DNA from: UBA4744 sp963723165
GTDB taxonomy: Bacteria; Actinomycetota; Acidimicrobiia; Spongiisociales; UBA4744
NCBI GenBank assembly: GCA_963723165.1
Contig: CAVRPP010000012.1
Span: forward strand, 16,402 to 80,401
Direction: 5' to 3'
DNA: 64,000 nucleotides
The notes beneath the pieces are model-generated. The model had not been told where the DNA came from and made no database searches. It saw nothing but the letters and a program-made list of their open reading frames with translations. This document shows positions 42,676 to 51,071 of this stretch, in pieces. Position 1 is the first letter of the stretch. Each line of letters begins with the position of its first letter. The translations under genes were made by a program, and so were the position numbers.

Positions 42676-43413
42676 TTGAGCGTGCGTCCCGACGAAGTCA
42701 CGGTTGTCGTTCCGACGTATAACGAACGCGAAAACCTCGAGGCTTTGGTCACGGCCGTCGTTCCACTCGGCTACCGGCTTCTCATCGTCGACGACGGCTC
42801 CCCGGACGGAACCGGCGCTCTGGCCGATCGACTTGCCGGTCTGCACCAACTCGTAGAGGTCATCCACCGGAAGGTCAAGGAGGGGCTTGGCCCGGCCTAC
42901 GTTGTCGGATTCCGTCATGCCCTGGCCAACGGCGCTGGAGTCATCTGTGAGATGGATGCTGACTTCTCCCACGATCCAAGCGATCTGCCGCGCCTGGTGG
43001 AGCCGGTGGCGTCGGCAGGGGCAGACCTCGCGATCGGCAGCCGATACGTTCCGGGTGGATCGACTCCGGATTGGCCCATGCACCGGCGGATCCTTTCCCG
43101 GGGCGGAAACCTCTACGCCCGCCTGATGCTGGGCTTACGGGTTCGCGATGCCACAGCCGGTTTCCGCGCCTACCGGGCCGGACGGCTCGCCGAACTCATC
43201 GACGAGACCTGTCAGGCGTCCGGATACGGATTCCAAGTTGAGCTGGCCTGGCGGGCGACCCGCCGCGAATTTCAGATTGTTGAAGTACCGATCGTCTTTC
43301 GGGACCGGGTCTACGGTGAGTCGAAAATGAAAGGCAAGATTGTCGGAGAAGCGATGTGGTTGGTGACGAAGTGGGGCGTGAGCCGGATGTACGGTCGGAA
43401 GGGCACGCGCTGA
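42676..43413 (+). CDS. polyprenol-phosphate mannosyltransferase-like GT2
   Basis: 245 residues. VTVVVPTYNERENLEALV, LIVDDGSPDGTGALAD and ICEMDADFSHDPSDLPRLV (DxD) define a dolichol-phosphate-mannose-synthase-type GT2. Expected to transfer mannose from GDP-mannose to polyprenol phosphate for cell-wall glycans. No C-terminal membrane helices, unlike some Ppm1. TTG 42676 or GTG 42682 both possible. Confidence 0.85.
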   Translation: MSVRPDEVTVVVPTYNERENLEALVTAVVPLGYRLLIVDDGSPDGTGALADRLAGLHQLVEVIHRKVKEGLGPAYVVGFRHALANGAGVICEMDADFSHDPSDLPRLVEPVASAGADLAIGSRYVPGGSTPDWPMHRRILSRGGNLYARLMLGLRVRDATAGFRAYRAGRLAELIDETCQASGYGFQVELAWRATRREFQIVEVPIVFRDRVYGESKMKGKIVGEAMWLVTKWGVSRMYGRKGTR

Positions 43414-43886
43414 TGGACGTTGCGGCTCGCTCGGCAACTGCGGCCGATCTCGAAGAACTCGTACGGCTCTACCAGCTTCTCGCCGCCGAAATGCACCAAT
43501 ACCACCGGATGTGGGAAGCCGCCGACGGCCTTCCTGAACCGGTCCCCGGAGCGCTTCGGAGCGCCCTTGATGATCCTGACGCGTTGGTCTACCTCGGCAC
43601 GATCGATACCGTTCCGCTCGGATTCATCCTCGGCAGGTCTGAACCCTTGTTGCCCCAAGCCGGTGACGAACGAATCGGCTCCATTCGATTCGTTTTCACC
43701 GAGTTGGAGGCCAGGGAGGTCGGCGTGGGTGAGGCAATGCGGGACGCCCTCATGGAGGAGTTCCGCAAACGCGGCCACCGGCTCTTCGACGCCCATGTGC
43801 TTCCCGGTCATCGGCTGGTCAAGAACTTCTTCGAGTCGGGAGGGTTCTCGGCTCGCTCGATAGTCATGCACCACCGAGATGAATGA
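43413..43886 (+). CDS. GNAT-family N-acetyltransferase
   Basis: 157 residues. RSATAADLEELVRLYQLLAAE at the start, then FVFTELEAREVGVGEAMRDAL (motif A region) and HVLPGHRLVKNFFESGGFSARS (motif B). The acetyl-CoA pyrophosphate loop is degenerate (VGVGEAM). Substrate unknown. ATG is one base over the GT2 stop, and the end overlaps the Nudix start by 8 nt. Confidence 0.8.
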   Translation: MDVAARSATAADLEELVRLYQLLAAEMHQYHRMWEAADGLPEPVPGALRSALDDPDALVYLGTIDTVPLGFILGRSEPLLPQAGDERIGSIRFVFTELEAREVGVGEAMRDALMEEFRKRGHRLFDAHVLPGHRLVKNFFESGGFSARSIVMHHRDE

Positions 43887-44316
43887 GAAGAGACCGATCC
43901 CGGGCGTGGGTGTTGCCGTGGTCAAGGACGGCGCCCTGCTGCTGATCAAGAGGGGCCGGGGTCCCAACGCCGGATTGTGGGCGGTCCCTGGGGGCAAAGT
44001 CGACTACGGCGAGTCAATGCCCGAAGCCGCCATTCGAGAGTTCCGCGAGGAAACCGGTATCGAGGCCGAAATCGGGGACGTTGTGTGGGTAGGTGACGCT
44101 ATCGGCCCTGGCGATCCGCCTCTCTGGCACTACACGCTCGTCGACTACCGGGCGAGGATGATAGGCGGAACGGCCGCAGCTGCCGATGACGCAGAGTCCG
44201 TCGCCTGGATTCCACTCGACCGGGTGCTTGATTTGCCGGTGACACCGACCATGCCGGCCCTGGTGGCTGTTCTCCTGGACGAGCGGCCCGGCGGCGGCCC
44301 CGATGCCATCGGGTGA
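43879..44316 (+). CDS. Nudix hydrolase
   Basis: 145 residues with an exact Nudix box GGKVDYGESMPEAAIREF-REETG. PGVGVAVVKDGALLLIKRG and WAVPGGKVDYGE are typical of the ADP-ribose/NADH branch. The ATG overlaps the GNAT gene, so the two are translated together. Substrate not determined. Confidence 0.88.
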   Translation: MNEKRPIPGVGVAVVKDGALLLIKRGRGPNAGLWAVPGGKVDYGESMPEAAIREFREETGIEAEIGDVVWVGDAIGPGDPPLWHYTLVDYRARMIGGTAAAADDAESVAWIPLDRVLDLPVTPTMPALVAVLLDERPGGGPDAIG

Positions 44317-44365
44317 GATTGCCCGACGCCAATTGATCGATTGAGGATGTACCGACAAAGTCAGC

Positions 44366-45334
44366 TCAGATCGTGATGACCACTTTGCCCCTGGCGTGCC
44401 CCTCCCCGATGTAGGCGACCGCCTCGGGGGCGTCGTCGAGCGTGTAGGTGCGGTCGATCACGGGCTTCACCCTTCCGGCCGCCATCAGATCGGCAATGAA
44501 CGACAGGTCATCGGCACTGTTCTTCGCCAGCATGGCCGTCATCTTCTGGGGGCGGAATAGCGACGCCAGCGCAGGTTCGAGCACCCCTCTCAGTGGTCCC
44601 AGCCAGTTGCCGCCAATGTCTCCTCCGACGGCGACGATCCTTCCGGCGCGGCTCAACACGCGCCGACAGTCGAACATTGAGCGATTGCCGGCCACCTTGA
44701 TGATCAGGTCATACCGCTCATCACTGGTGGTGAAATCCTCCTTCGTGTAGTCGATGACGTAATCGGCGCCGATCGATCGGGCGCTGTCGACGTTGCCGCT
44801 GCTACAGACCGCGGTGACCTCGGCTCCGAGTGCTTTGGCGATTTGGACGGCAAAGCTCCCAACACCGCCTGAGGCTCCGAGGATCAGGACTTTTTGGCCC
44901 GCCTGCATCTCGCCCTTGTCGCGCAGAGCCTGGAGGGCGGTGATTCCCGCCATGGGGGTGGCGGCGGCCTGCTCGAAGGTGACGGAGACCGGCTTGGTCG
45001 CATAGTTCGACTGTCCGGCCGCCGCGTACTCGGCGAGACCGCCTTTGGATGGCCCGAACACTTCATCGCCGGGCCTCAGCCGGGTTACGCCGGCGCCCAC
45101 CGCCTCGACGACGCCCGAGATGTCGACTCCCGGCACGAGTTGCTTTGGTTGGCGGAGACCGGACATGAGACGGGCGAGGTAGGGCTTACCTCGCAGCATG
45201 TGCCAGTCGTATGCGTTCAGGGAGGCGGCCCGAACCCTTATCAGGACCTGGTTATCGCCAACCGTGGGCTTGTCGATGTCTTCGAGTGTAAGCACGTCGG
45301 GGAGGCCGTAGCTGCGTTGGGTGATCGCCTTCAT
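44366..45334 (-). CDS. zinc-independent MDR oxidoreductase
   Basis: 322 residues from ATG 45334 (AGGAAGA upstream). GADVPG-like PGVDISGVVEAVGAG, VLILGASGGVGSFAVQIAKALGAEVTAV (NADP-binding) and no catalytic Zn ligands in the N-terminal half place it with quinone-oxidoreductase/zeta-crystallin-type MDRs. Substrate probably a quinone or enone. Convergent with the Nudix gene. Confidence 0.85.
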   Translation of the reverse strand: MKAITQRSYGLPDVLTLEDIDKPTVGDNQVLIRVRAASLNAYDWHMLRGKPYLARLMSGLRQPKQLVPGVDISGVVEAVGAGVTRLRPGDEVFGPSKGGLAEYAAAGQSNYATKPVSVTFEQAAATPMAGITALQALRDKGEMQAGQKVLILGASGGVGSFAVQIAKALGAEVTAVCSSGNVDSARSIGADYVIDYTKEDFTTSDERYDLIIKVAGNRSMFDCRRVLSRAGRIVAVGGDIGGNWLGPLRGVLEPALASLFRPQKMTAMLAKNSADDLSFIADLMAAGRVKPVIDRTYTLDDAPEAVAYIGEGHARGKVVITI

Positions 45335-45442
45335 GTGGTCTTCCTGCCGTCTTGGACGTAGCCGCTGTCTGACAAGCAATGTAGACGACATACACAGCAT
45401 TGGCCCTGCAGCCGGACCCGAGCGGGTCACACGCTTTCGAGA

Positions 45443-45448
45443 GCTAGC
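45443..45448. repeat. 6-bp target-site duplication GCTAGC, left copy
   Basis: GCTAGC stands directly outside the left end of the IS481-type element and is repeated outside the right end (46525-46530). The matching N-CTAG-N core is the known IS481 target. The left copy supplies the transposase's TAG. Confidence 0.8.
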
Positions 45449-46424
45449 TGTGCTCCGCGGGGAGGTTGTCCTGGAGGATGCTGATGGGGGTGGCCCATTT
45501 GAGCGATCCGTGGGGTCGGTGGTGATTGTAGAAGTGGATGAAGCGGTGGTAGTGGTCGGTCCGTTGGTTGTCTGAGGTCCAGGGGCGGATATGGGCCCAC
45601 TCCTCGAGAAGGATGCGGTGGAATCGTTCGACTTTGCCGTTGGTTTGGGGCCGGCGGGGTCGGGTCTTCTTGACTTCGGTGCCGGTTTCCGCGCAGGCGC
45701 GATGCCACAGTCCGGACCGGTAACAGGACCCGTTGTCAGTTATGACCCGTTTCGGAGTGATTCCGATCGACTGGTACCAGGCGGCGGTTCTCCTCCAGAA
45801 CCCAGCGGCGGTGGCGGCTTGTTCGTCGGTGTGGATCTCGGAGTAAGCGATCCGGCTGCGGTCGTCGATAGCGGTGTGGATGTAGCGGTAACCGACCCGG
45901 CGGCTTTTGGCCTGCTCCCCTGGATAGCCTTTCCCTCGGATACGCCAGCCGCCACCTGGAGGGATCCCAGCAAGTTTCTTGATATCGACGTGGATCAGCT
46001 CACCAGGAGTGTCTCGCTGATAACGACGTGGCGGTTCATGTCGGGTGGCGCGGTCACCCCGATCCAAGCGTCCCAGGCCGGCCCGGTTGAGGATATTCTG
46101 CACCGTCGAGGCAGCTAACCCGACCTCGAACCCAATATGGTCCGCGCCCCAACGGCGTTTGCGGCGGAGATGAATCACCCGACGCCGTATCGACCTCGGG
46201 GTCCGGTTCGGTGATCGATGCGGCCTCGACGACCGATCCTCCAAACCGGCTTCACCCTCAGCGAGGTATCGATCGCGCCACTTACGTACCGTCTTCGCAT
46301 CAACCTGGAACCGCTCCGCTGCGGCTTCCACCGTCCACCCCCGATCCAGTACACAACCAACCATCCGACGCCGCCCCTCCACCGTAAGCGGCGCATTCGG
46401 ATGCTGAGGTCTACCGTTGGACAT
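45444..46424 (-). CDS. IS481-family transposase
   Basis: 326 residues from ATG 46424 (AAGGAGG upstream). N-terminal helix-turn-helix (VEAAAERFQVDAKTVRKWRDR), then the DDE core: PGELIHVDIKKL (first Asp), RVITDNGSCYRS (second Asp), NGKVERFHRILL (Glu). The frame is intact, so the element may be active. Its stop codon TAG (45444-45446) is not inside the element but is read from the left GCTAGC duplication. Confidence 0.93.
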   Translation of the reverse strand: MSNGRPQHPNAPLTVEGRRRMVGCVLDRGWTVEAAAERFQVDAKTVRKWRDRYLAEGEAGLEDRSSRPHRSPNRTPRSIRRRVIHLRRKRRWGADHIGFEVGLAASTVQNILNRAGLGRLDRGDRATRHEPPRRYQRDTPGELIHVDIKKLAGIPPGGGWRIRGKGYPGEQAKSRRVGYRYIHTAIDDRSRIAYSEIHTDEQAATAAGFWRRTAAWYQSIGITPKRVITDNGSCYRSGLWHRACAETGTEVKKTRPRRPQTNGKVERFHRILLEEWAHIRPWTSDNQRTDHYHRFIHFYNHHRPHGSLKWATPISILQDNLPAEHS

Positions 46425-46524
46425 GAGCCCTCCTTCGAGTCGTGAGTCCTTCAACCCACAGTCTCGCAAGGAGGGCTCAACCAATCACACCATCCCAACA
46501 GGGACAACGTCCCCGGTTGTCACA
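45449..46524. mobile_element. intact IS481-type insertion sequence, 1076 bp
   Basis: The ends are imperfect inverted repeats: TGTG, 5 unmatched bases, CGGGGA, 1 base, GTTGTCC (18 of 26 positions match; left end from 45449, right end read backwards from 46524). Both ends are flanked by GCTAGC. It holds a single transposase gene on the minus strand. Insertion is between the MDR oxidoreductase and the DUF1015 gene, exactly in the DUF1015 stop codon, which the duplicated target restores. Confidence 0.9.
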
Positions 46525-46530
46525 GCTAGC
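46525..46530. repeat. 6-bp target-site duplication GCTAGC, right copy
   Basis: Second copy of the duplicated target. Its TAG (minus, 46528-46526) is the stop codon of the DUF1015 gene. Confidence 0.8.
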
Positions 46531-47707
46531 CGTCCTCGAACGAACGGATAACCAGACCCGAGCGCGGCTTGGGAACGAAGAAGGTGCTCTTCTGGGGGAA
46601 CCGCAGGCCGGCCTCGGTGGCCGCGCTGATTGCTTCTTCAGACACCCTGGCCATGAGGGCTACCGCTCCATCGCGTTGCGCGGATGCGGCTTGCAGTGCC
46701 TCGTCCGCGTCCGCGAAATAGGTTGCCCGGCTTTCGTCAACGGCGAGAAGCGGATAGAGCAGGTCGCGGCCGACGGCCGGGCTCGCCATCCGCAGCGGAG
46801 GGGCCAAGGCTTCCAACGCCTCCGTTCGGGCCACCAGCCGGAGCGGACCGGATCGATGCCCAGAGCCTGGAACCAGCACGATCGCGCCGGGAAGATCCGG
46901 CGGAGTCGCGGAACAAGGCTCAATCGTGAATAATCCGGCCAGGCGGTCCCGATCGATCGACACCCGCGGGAACACCCGATGGGTGGGGCCGATAGCGAGA
47001 CCGCTGCCCCGGGCCGGGACAAGAAACGTCATGATTGAGTTCCAGGAGCCTCGTCCGGATTGGAGATCCTGATAGGCAAGGCCGGTTGTGTACCGGTGGT
47101 GGCCGTCGGCAATGGCAACCGGATGGTTCTCAACCGAGCTGGAGATGGCGTTGATCGAGTCCGGATCGGTGATATCAAAAAGACTGTGGCGCACGCCCTC
47201 AGTCTCGAACTCCAGCCGGGGATCGCCAGGTGCGTTGAGTAACCGGGCAAAATGATCTGAGGGGGTGAGAGCAATGATGAGATCGAGGTTGGCCCGGGTG
47301 GCGCTCAAGACTGCCAGGCGATCAGCCTTGGTCTTCGGCATGGTCTGTTCGTGGGGGAGGATCTTGTCGCCGAGCGGCAAGAGAGCCAGAGCACCGATGA
47401 TTCCACCGGCAGACTGCTCGGCGCCGGTTTCGTCCGAATAGCGCATGCGATAGAGGTAGAAGCGGTCGGTGGGATCGGTGCGCAAGGTGCCGTCGCCCCT
47501 CCACGAGCCGAACAGGTCGGAGGCTTCTCGATAGGTAGGATCGTTGGGACCGGCCAGCAGCAGTCTGACCATGTTGTGGTCATCGGCGGCCCGGTACCGG
47601 CGTGCAGCGGCCTCGTTGATGACGTCGTAGGGAGGGCAGGTCACTGAAGCCAAATCGGCGATTCTGGCCGGATCGAAAAGCGAGCCACGGAATGGTGCAA
47701 ACAACAT
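46526..47707 (-). CDS. DUF1015-family protein
   Basis: 393 residues from ATG 47707. MLFAPFRGSLFDPARIADL, SVTCPPYDVI and PVAIADGHHRYTTGLAYQ are the DUF1015 core; the fold is unassigned but the HHR/DGHH motif suggests an enzymatic pocket. The C-terminus SGLVIRSFEDG is complete because the IS481 target duplication keeps the TAG. The ATG overlaps, on the other strand, the possible start of the HAD gene. Confidence 0.85.
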   Translation of the reverse strand: MLFAPFRGSLFDPARIADLASVTCPPYDVINEAAARRYRAADDHNMVRLLLAGPNDPTYREASDLFGSWRGDGTLRTDPTDRFYLYRMRYSDETGAEQSAGGIIGALALLPLGDKILPHEQTMPKTKADRLAVLSATRANLDLIIALTPSDHFARLLNAPGDPRLEFETEGVRHSLFDITDPDSINAISSSVENHPVAIADGHHRYTTGLAYQDLQSGRGSWNSIMTFLVPARGSGLAIGPTHRVFPRVSIDRDRLAGLFTIEPCSATPPDLPGAIVLVPGSGHRSGPLRLVARTEALEALAPPLRMASPAVGRDLLYPLLAVDESRATYFADADEALQAASAQRDGAVALMARVSEEAISAATEAGLRFPQKSTFFVPKPRSGLVIRSFEDG

Positions 47708-48503
47708 GATGGAGTCAGTTGTAGCGGGACGGGGTGCGCTAGGCAACGTGGTATGCGATCTCGACGGTGTCGTCTACTTGCTCGGCCAACCGATTCCGGG
47801 TGCCGGCCGGGCTCTTCTGGACATGGAAAGTGCCGGGTATTCGATCGTGTTCGTCACGAATAACTCCACCCGTCCCCCGGATGCGACGGCATCCCGGATC
47901 GCCGACCTGACCGGCTATCCCGCCAGGCCCAGTCAGGTCATCGGTTCCGCCGCGGCGGCGGTGACCTTGCTGACTGCCGGGGCCGGGCCCGTCCTGGTGG
48001 TAGGTGGCGCCGGAATCCGCACTGCGTTGAACGAGGCCGGGTTTGCGGAAACGAACGATCCGCGCAAGGCGGAGGCTGTGATTGTCGGACTGGACACGAA
48101 CATTTCGTACGGGCGATTGCGGGACGCGGTCCTGGCCGTGCGGAACGGGGCGCGGTTCATCGCCACCAATACCGACCCCACCTACCCCACTCCGGATGGT
48201 CTCTGGCCGGGTGCCGGGGCAATGGTGGCAGCTATCGAGGTGGCGGCGGGTATCGGACCGGAGATAGCCGGCAAGCCGCATCCACCGATTCGAAGGTTGA
48301 TCCGTGAGCGCCTCCATCCGGGACCCGTGTGGGTGGTCGGTGATCGACCCGAGACGGATCTGGCCATGGCCCGGGCAGAAGGTTGGACGGCGGTACTGGT
48401 CTTGACCGGAGTGATCGGAACGGCCGCGGAACTCACGGATGAGCATCGGCCGGATCTGGTCCTGCGGTCCCTCGCCGAACTACCCCAGGCCTTGCAGGCC
48501 TGA
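47706..48503 (+). CDS. HAD-superfamily phosphatase, NagD-like
   Basis: Up to 265 residues. VVCDLDGVVYLLGQPIPGA is HAD motif I, FVTNNSTRPP motif II, and PVWVVGDRPETDLAMARAEGWTAVLVLTG motif III/IV: a NagD/PGP-type phosphatase. The place before tlyA matches Rv1692 of M. tuberculosis, reported as a glycerol-phosphate phosphatase. ATG 47706 overlaps the divergent DUF1015 ATG; GTG 47748 (starting at VCDLDG) is the likelier start. 24-nt overlap with the rhomboid gene. Confidence 0.85.
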   Translation: MMESVVAGRGALGNVVCDLDGVVYLLGQPIPGAGRALLDMESAGYSIVFVTNNSTRPPDATASRIADLTGYPARPSQVIGSAAAAVTLLTAGAGPVLVVGGAGIRTALNEAGFAETNDPRKAEAVIVGLDTNISYGRLRDAVLAVRNGARFIATNTDPTYPTPDGLWPGAGAMVAAIEVAAGIGPEIAGKPHPPIRRLIRERLHPGPVWVVGDRPETDLAMARAEGWTAVLVLTGVIGTAAELTDEHRPDLVLRSLAELPQALQA

Positions 48504-49241
48504 CTGCCCGCGCACCAGCTTGCGCCGATGGGATTCAACGCGACGCAACAAGGGGCCGCGCAAGAGGTAGGAAACCGCGGCACCGAACACGAAACCACCG
48601 ACGTGAGCTTGCCAGGCGATTCCGGTTGCATTTCCGATCAGAGCGAATTGGCCGGCAAACCACAGAATCAAGAAGATCGAGGCCGGAATCGCAACCGGAA
48701 TGAAGAAGAAGATGGGGAACACCGACACGACCCGGGCCCGCGGGAACAGGATCAGGTAGGCGCCCATTACCCCCGATATGGCTCCCGAGGCACCAACCAG
48801 GGGCGTGACTTCCCCTGGGTTGGTCAGCACAAAAGCCGCGGTAGCGGCGAATCCGGAAGCGAGGTATAACAGCAGATACCCGCCCGATCCGTACGCATCC
48901 TCCACGTTGTTGCCGAAGATCCACAGGCTCCACAGGTTGCCGAGCAGGTGAGCAAGGTTGGCATGGAGGAACATCGAGACGAGCGCGCTGGCCAGCAGGT
49001 TCTTCTCCGGAAAGAAGGGGGTCCCGACGTCCCGGGCGCTACAGCCCTGAAAATCGCCTGCGTCGAGCGGCGACAGCGTGGTCAGCTCGCAGGGTACGGC
49101 GGCGTTTTCGAACAGGAATTCGGTGAATTGATCGGTGGCACTTGGCTGGACCGCGAAGAACACGTACGCACACGCAGCAATGATCAACCAGGTGATCACC
49201 GGCCGGGTTAGCGAGGGGTTGGCATCACGGATAGGGATCAA
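48480..49241 (-). CDS. rhomboid-family intramembrane protease
   Basis: 253 residues with about six membrane helices. The nucleophile is in LVGASGAISGVMGAY (Ser), the second catalytic residue is the His of AWQAHVGGFVFGA, and HANLAHLLGNLWSLWIFG supplies the conserved HxxxN region. It cleaves membrane proteins within the bilayer. A long extracytoplasmic loop with two Cys (VPCELTT, FQGCSAR) lies after helix 1. Minus strand, convergent with the HAD gene. Confidence 0.9.
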   Translation of the reverse strand: MIPIRDANPSLTRPVITWLIIAACAYVFFAVQPSATDQFTEFLFENAAVPCELTTLSPLDAGDFQGCSARDVGTPFFPEKNLLASALVSMFLHANLAHLLGNLWSLWIFGNNVEDAYGSGGYLLLYLASGFAATAAFVLTNPGEVTPLVGASGAISGVMGAYLILFPRARVVSVFPIFFFIPVAIPASIFLILWFAGQFALIGNATGIAWQAHVGGFVFGAAVSYLLRGPLLRRVESHRRKLVRGQSGLQGLG

Positions 49242-49267
49242 AGACTGGTTCCTGTCGCTGGTCCGGT

Positions 49268-49273
49268 GATAAT
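49268..49273 (+). promoter_or_regulatory. putative -10 box before the 48-residue gene
   Basis: GATAAT (in TGATAAT) lies 6 nt before ATG 49280, the leaderless spacing. AGGAG at 49274-49278 is too close to act as ribosome site. Confidence 0.35.
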
Positions 49274-49279
49274 AGGAGT

Positions 49280-49426
49280 ATGGATACTAAGGAACTCAAG
49301 CAGGCAACAGACCTCTTGGCGGAAATGGACCCCGCCGAAGCGCCCGATCATGCTGACCAGATTGCAGCAGTGCTCGCCGCAGAACTCGAAGCATCGGAGG
49401 AACCCGACGCGTCTCCGGCCGGCTGA
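49280..49426 (+). CDS. 48-residue acidic protein before tlyA
   Basis: MDTKELKQATDLLAEMDPAE, then PDHADQIAAVLAAELEASEE and a short PDASPAG end. Acidic, helical, with no Cys. Position between the HAD phosphatase and tlyA matches the small conserved gene Rv1693 of M. tuberculosis, so it is probably real and not noise. No function known. Confidence 0.55.
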   Translation: MDTKELKQATDLLAEMDPAEAPDHADQIAAVLAAELEASEEPDASPAG

Positions 49427-49458
49427 TCGCCATGACCGCGCCCCTCGTCTCATAGCCC

Positions 49459-50247
49459 ATGTCCAGTAGTCGCCGGCGCCGACTGGACCTCGAACTCGTG
49501 CGCCGGGCACTCTTTCCCAGCCGCAGTGAGGCGCAAGACGCCATCGGCGCCGGTCACGTCATCGTGTCGGGAGTTCCGGCACCCAAGTCGTCGACCCTGG
49601 TCGACGGGTCCGTGCCGATCCGTGTCGAGGCAGCGCCAGGTCGTTTTGTTTCGCGTGGCGGGGACAAACTGGCCGGCGCCCTCGAGGATTTCGGGGTCGA
49701 GGTCAGAAACCGCCGGGCGCTCGATGCCGGCGCATCGACCGGGGGCTTCACCGACTGTTTGCTGCAGGGAGGGGCCGCTTCCGTCGTAGCCGTCGACGTT
49801 GGGTACGGCCAGCTCGATTGGTCCATTCGTAACGACCGGCGGGTGTCGGTATTCGAACGCCTCAATCTGCGCTATGCCGACGTCGACCTCCTCGGGGGTC
49901 CCTTTGATGTCATCGTGGCCGACCTATCGTTCATATCGATCTGTACCGTGTCATCCCGGCTGACGGCTCTGGCTCGCGAGAATGGAGATCTGATCCTCCT
50001 GGTGAAGCCGCAGTTCGAAGTGGGGAAGGGGCAGGTTGGCAAAGGTGGCGTTGTGCGCGACGCTGGCAAGCACAGGGCCGCTCTGGAGCGGGTCATTGCT
50101 TGCCTGGCCGTGGACGGCCTAGGGACGTTAGCGATCACGGTGTCGCCCCTCAAGGGAGCCAAGGGAAACCGTGAGTTCTTTATCTGGGCCCGAAAGGGGG
50201 CTACGACGGTGCAGGACGAGGACCTCGACAAGGTGGTAGGACAGTGA
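49459..50247 (+). CDS. tlyA: TlyA rRNA methyltransferase
   Basis: 262 residues. N-terminal S4 RNA-binding domain (LDLELVRRALFPSRSEAQDAI, GHVIVSG), then a SAM-binding Rossmann domain with LDAGASTGGFTDCLLQGGA and VDVGYGQLDWSIRND. Methylates ribose of 16S and/or 23S rRNA (capreomycin sensitivity in mycobacteria). GTGA overlap with nadK. Confidence 0.95.
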   Translation: MSSSRRRRLDLELVRRALFPSRSEAQDAIGAGHVIVSGVPAPKSSTLVDGSVPIRVEAAPGRFVSRGGDKLAGALEDFGVEVRNRRALDAGASTGGFTDCLLQGGAASVVAVDVGYGQLDWSIRNDRRVSVFERLNLRYADVDLLGGPFDVIVADLSFISICTVSSRLTALARENGDLILLVKPQFEVGKGQVGKGGVVRDAGKHRAALERVIACLAVDGLGTLAITVSPLKGAKGNREFFIWARKGATTVQDEDLDKVVGQ

Positions 50248-51056
50248 CTCCACGAACGCTGGGGATAGTCGTCCACGGCGATCGGCCCGCCGCAGCCGAG
50301 TTGGCCACCCGGCTCGAAGACCTGGCCGGCAGGCGAGGCCTGCGAGTCGTGTCGTTGGCGGAAGACGCACAGGCCACGGCAGATGTGATTGTGGCGATCG
50401 GGGGAGACGGCACGGTACTTCGTGCGGCGCGTACGGCACTCCAGGCAGATGTGCCGCTGCTCGGCATCAATGTTGGACGCAAGGGGTTTCTCGCCGACGT
50501 CGAACCCGATGCGCTCGAGGAAGCGGTCGAGGTGCTGGCATCCGGGTCGTGGCGCGAATCGCCCCGTATGACGATCGAGGCCGTCGTCAACGACCGGGAG
50601 GCGGTGACCGGAATCAACGACGTCGTGATCGAGAAGGTACTCAGTCAGAGGCTCATCTCGCTCGAGGTGGCGTTCGACGGAGAACGCTTCATCACTTATC
50701 ACGCCGATGGGGTCATTCTCGCCACCCCGACCGGATCTACCGCCTACAGCCTGTCGGCCGGCGGCCCGCTGGTTGCTCCGGAGGTCGAAGCGCTGATCCT
50801 CTCGCCGGTTGCGCCCCATGCCCTGTTCTCCAAGAGCCTCTTGCTCCGGCCGGAGACCGAGATTCTCTGCACTGTCGTGCAGGACCGGTCGGCCGGTGTC
50901 AGCGTCGACGGTTACGATCTCGGCAAGGTGGTCCCGGGCGACAGGATCCGGGTCCGGCGGGGGCATGGACAGGTCCGCTTCATTGACGTCTCGGGGAGGT
51001 CATTTGGAACCCGGGTCAAACAGAAGTTCTATCTGCGAGAAGATCCCCGGGCCTAA
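50244..51056 (+). CDS. nadK: NAD kinase
   Basis: 270 residues. VAIGGDGTVLRAAR (GGDGT catalytic loop), LGINVGRKGFLADVEP and DGVILATPTGSTAYSLSAGGPL are the NAD kinase signatures. Phosphorylates NAD+ to NADP+. GTG start overlaps the tlyA stop. Confidence 0.96.
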   Translation: MTPRTLGIVVHGDRPAAAELATRLEDLAGRRGLRVVSLAEDAQATADVIVAIGGDGTVLRAARTALQADVPLLGINVGRKGFLADVEPDALEEAVEVLASGSWRESPRMTIEAVVNDREAVTGINDVVIEKVLSQRLISLEVAFDGERFITYHADGVILATPTGSTAYSLSAGGPLVAPEVEALILSPVAPHALFSKSLLLRPETEILCTVVQDRSAGVSVDGYDLGKVVPGDRIRVRRGHGQVRFIDVSGRSFGTRVKQKFYLREDPRA

Positions 51057-51071
51057 GGGAGTTGCCGTCAC

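Noticed and set aside
49274..49278. AGGAG as ribosome site for the 48-residue gene
   Set aside because: Only 1 nt separates it from the ATG, too close for 16S pairing; the leaderless reading fits better.
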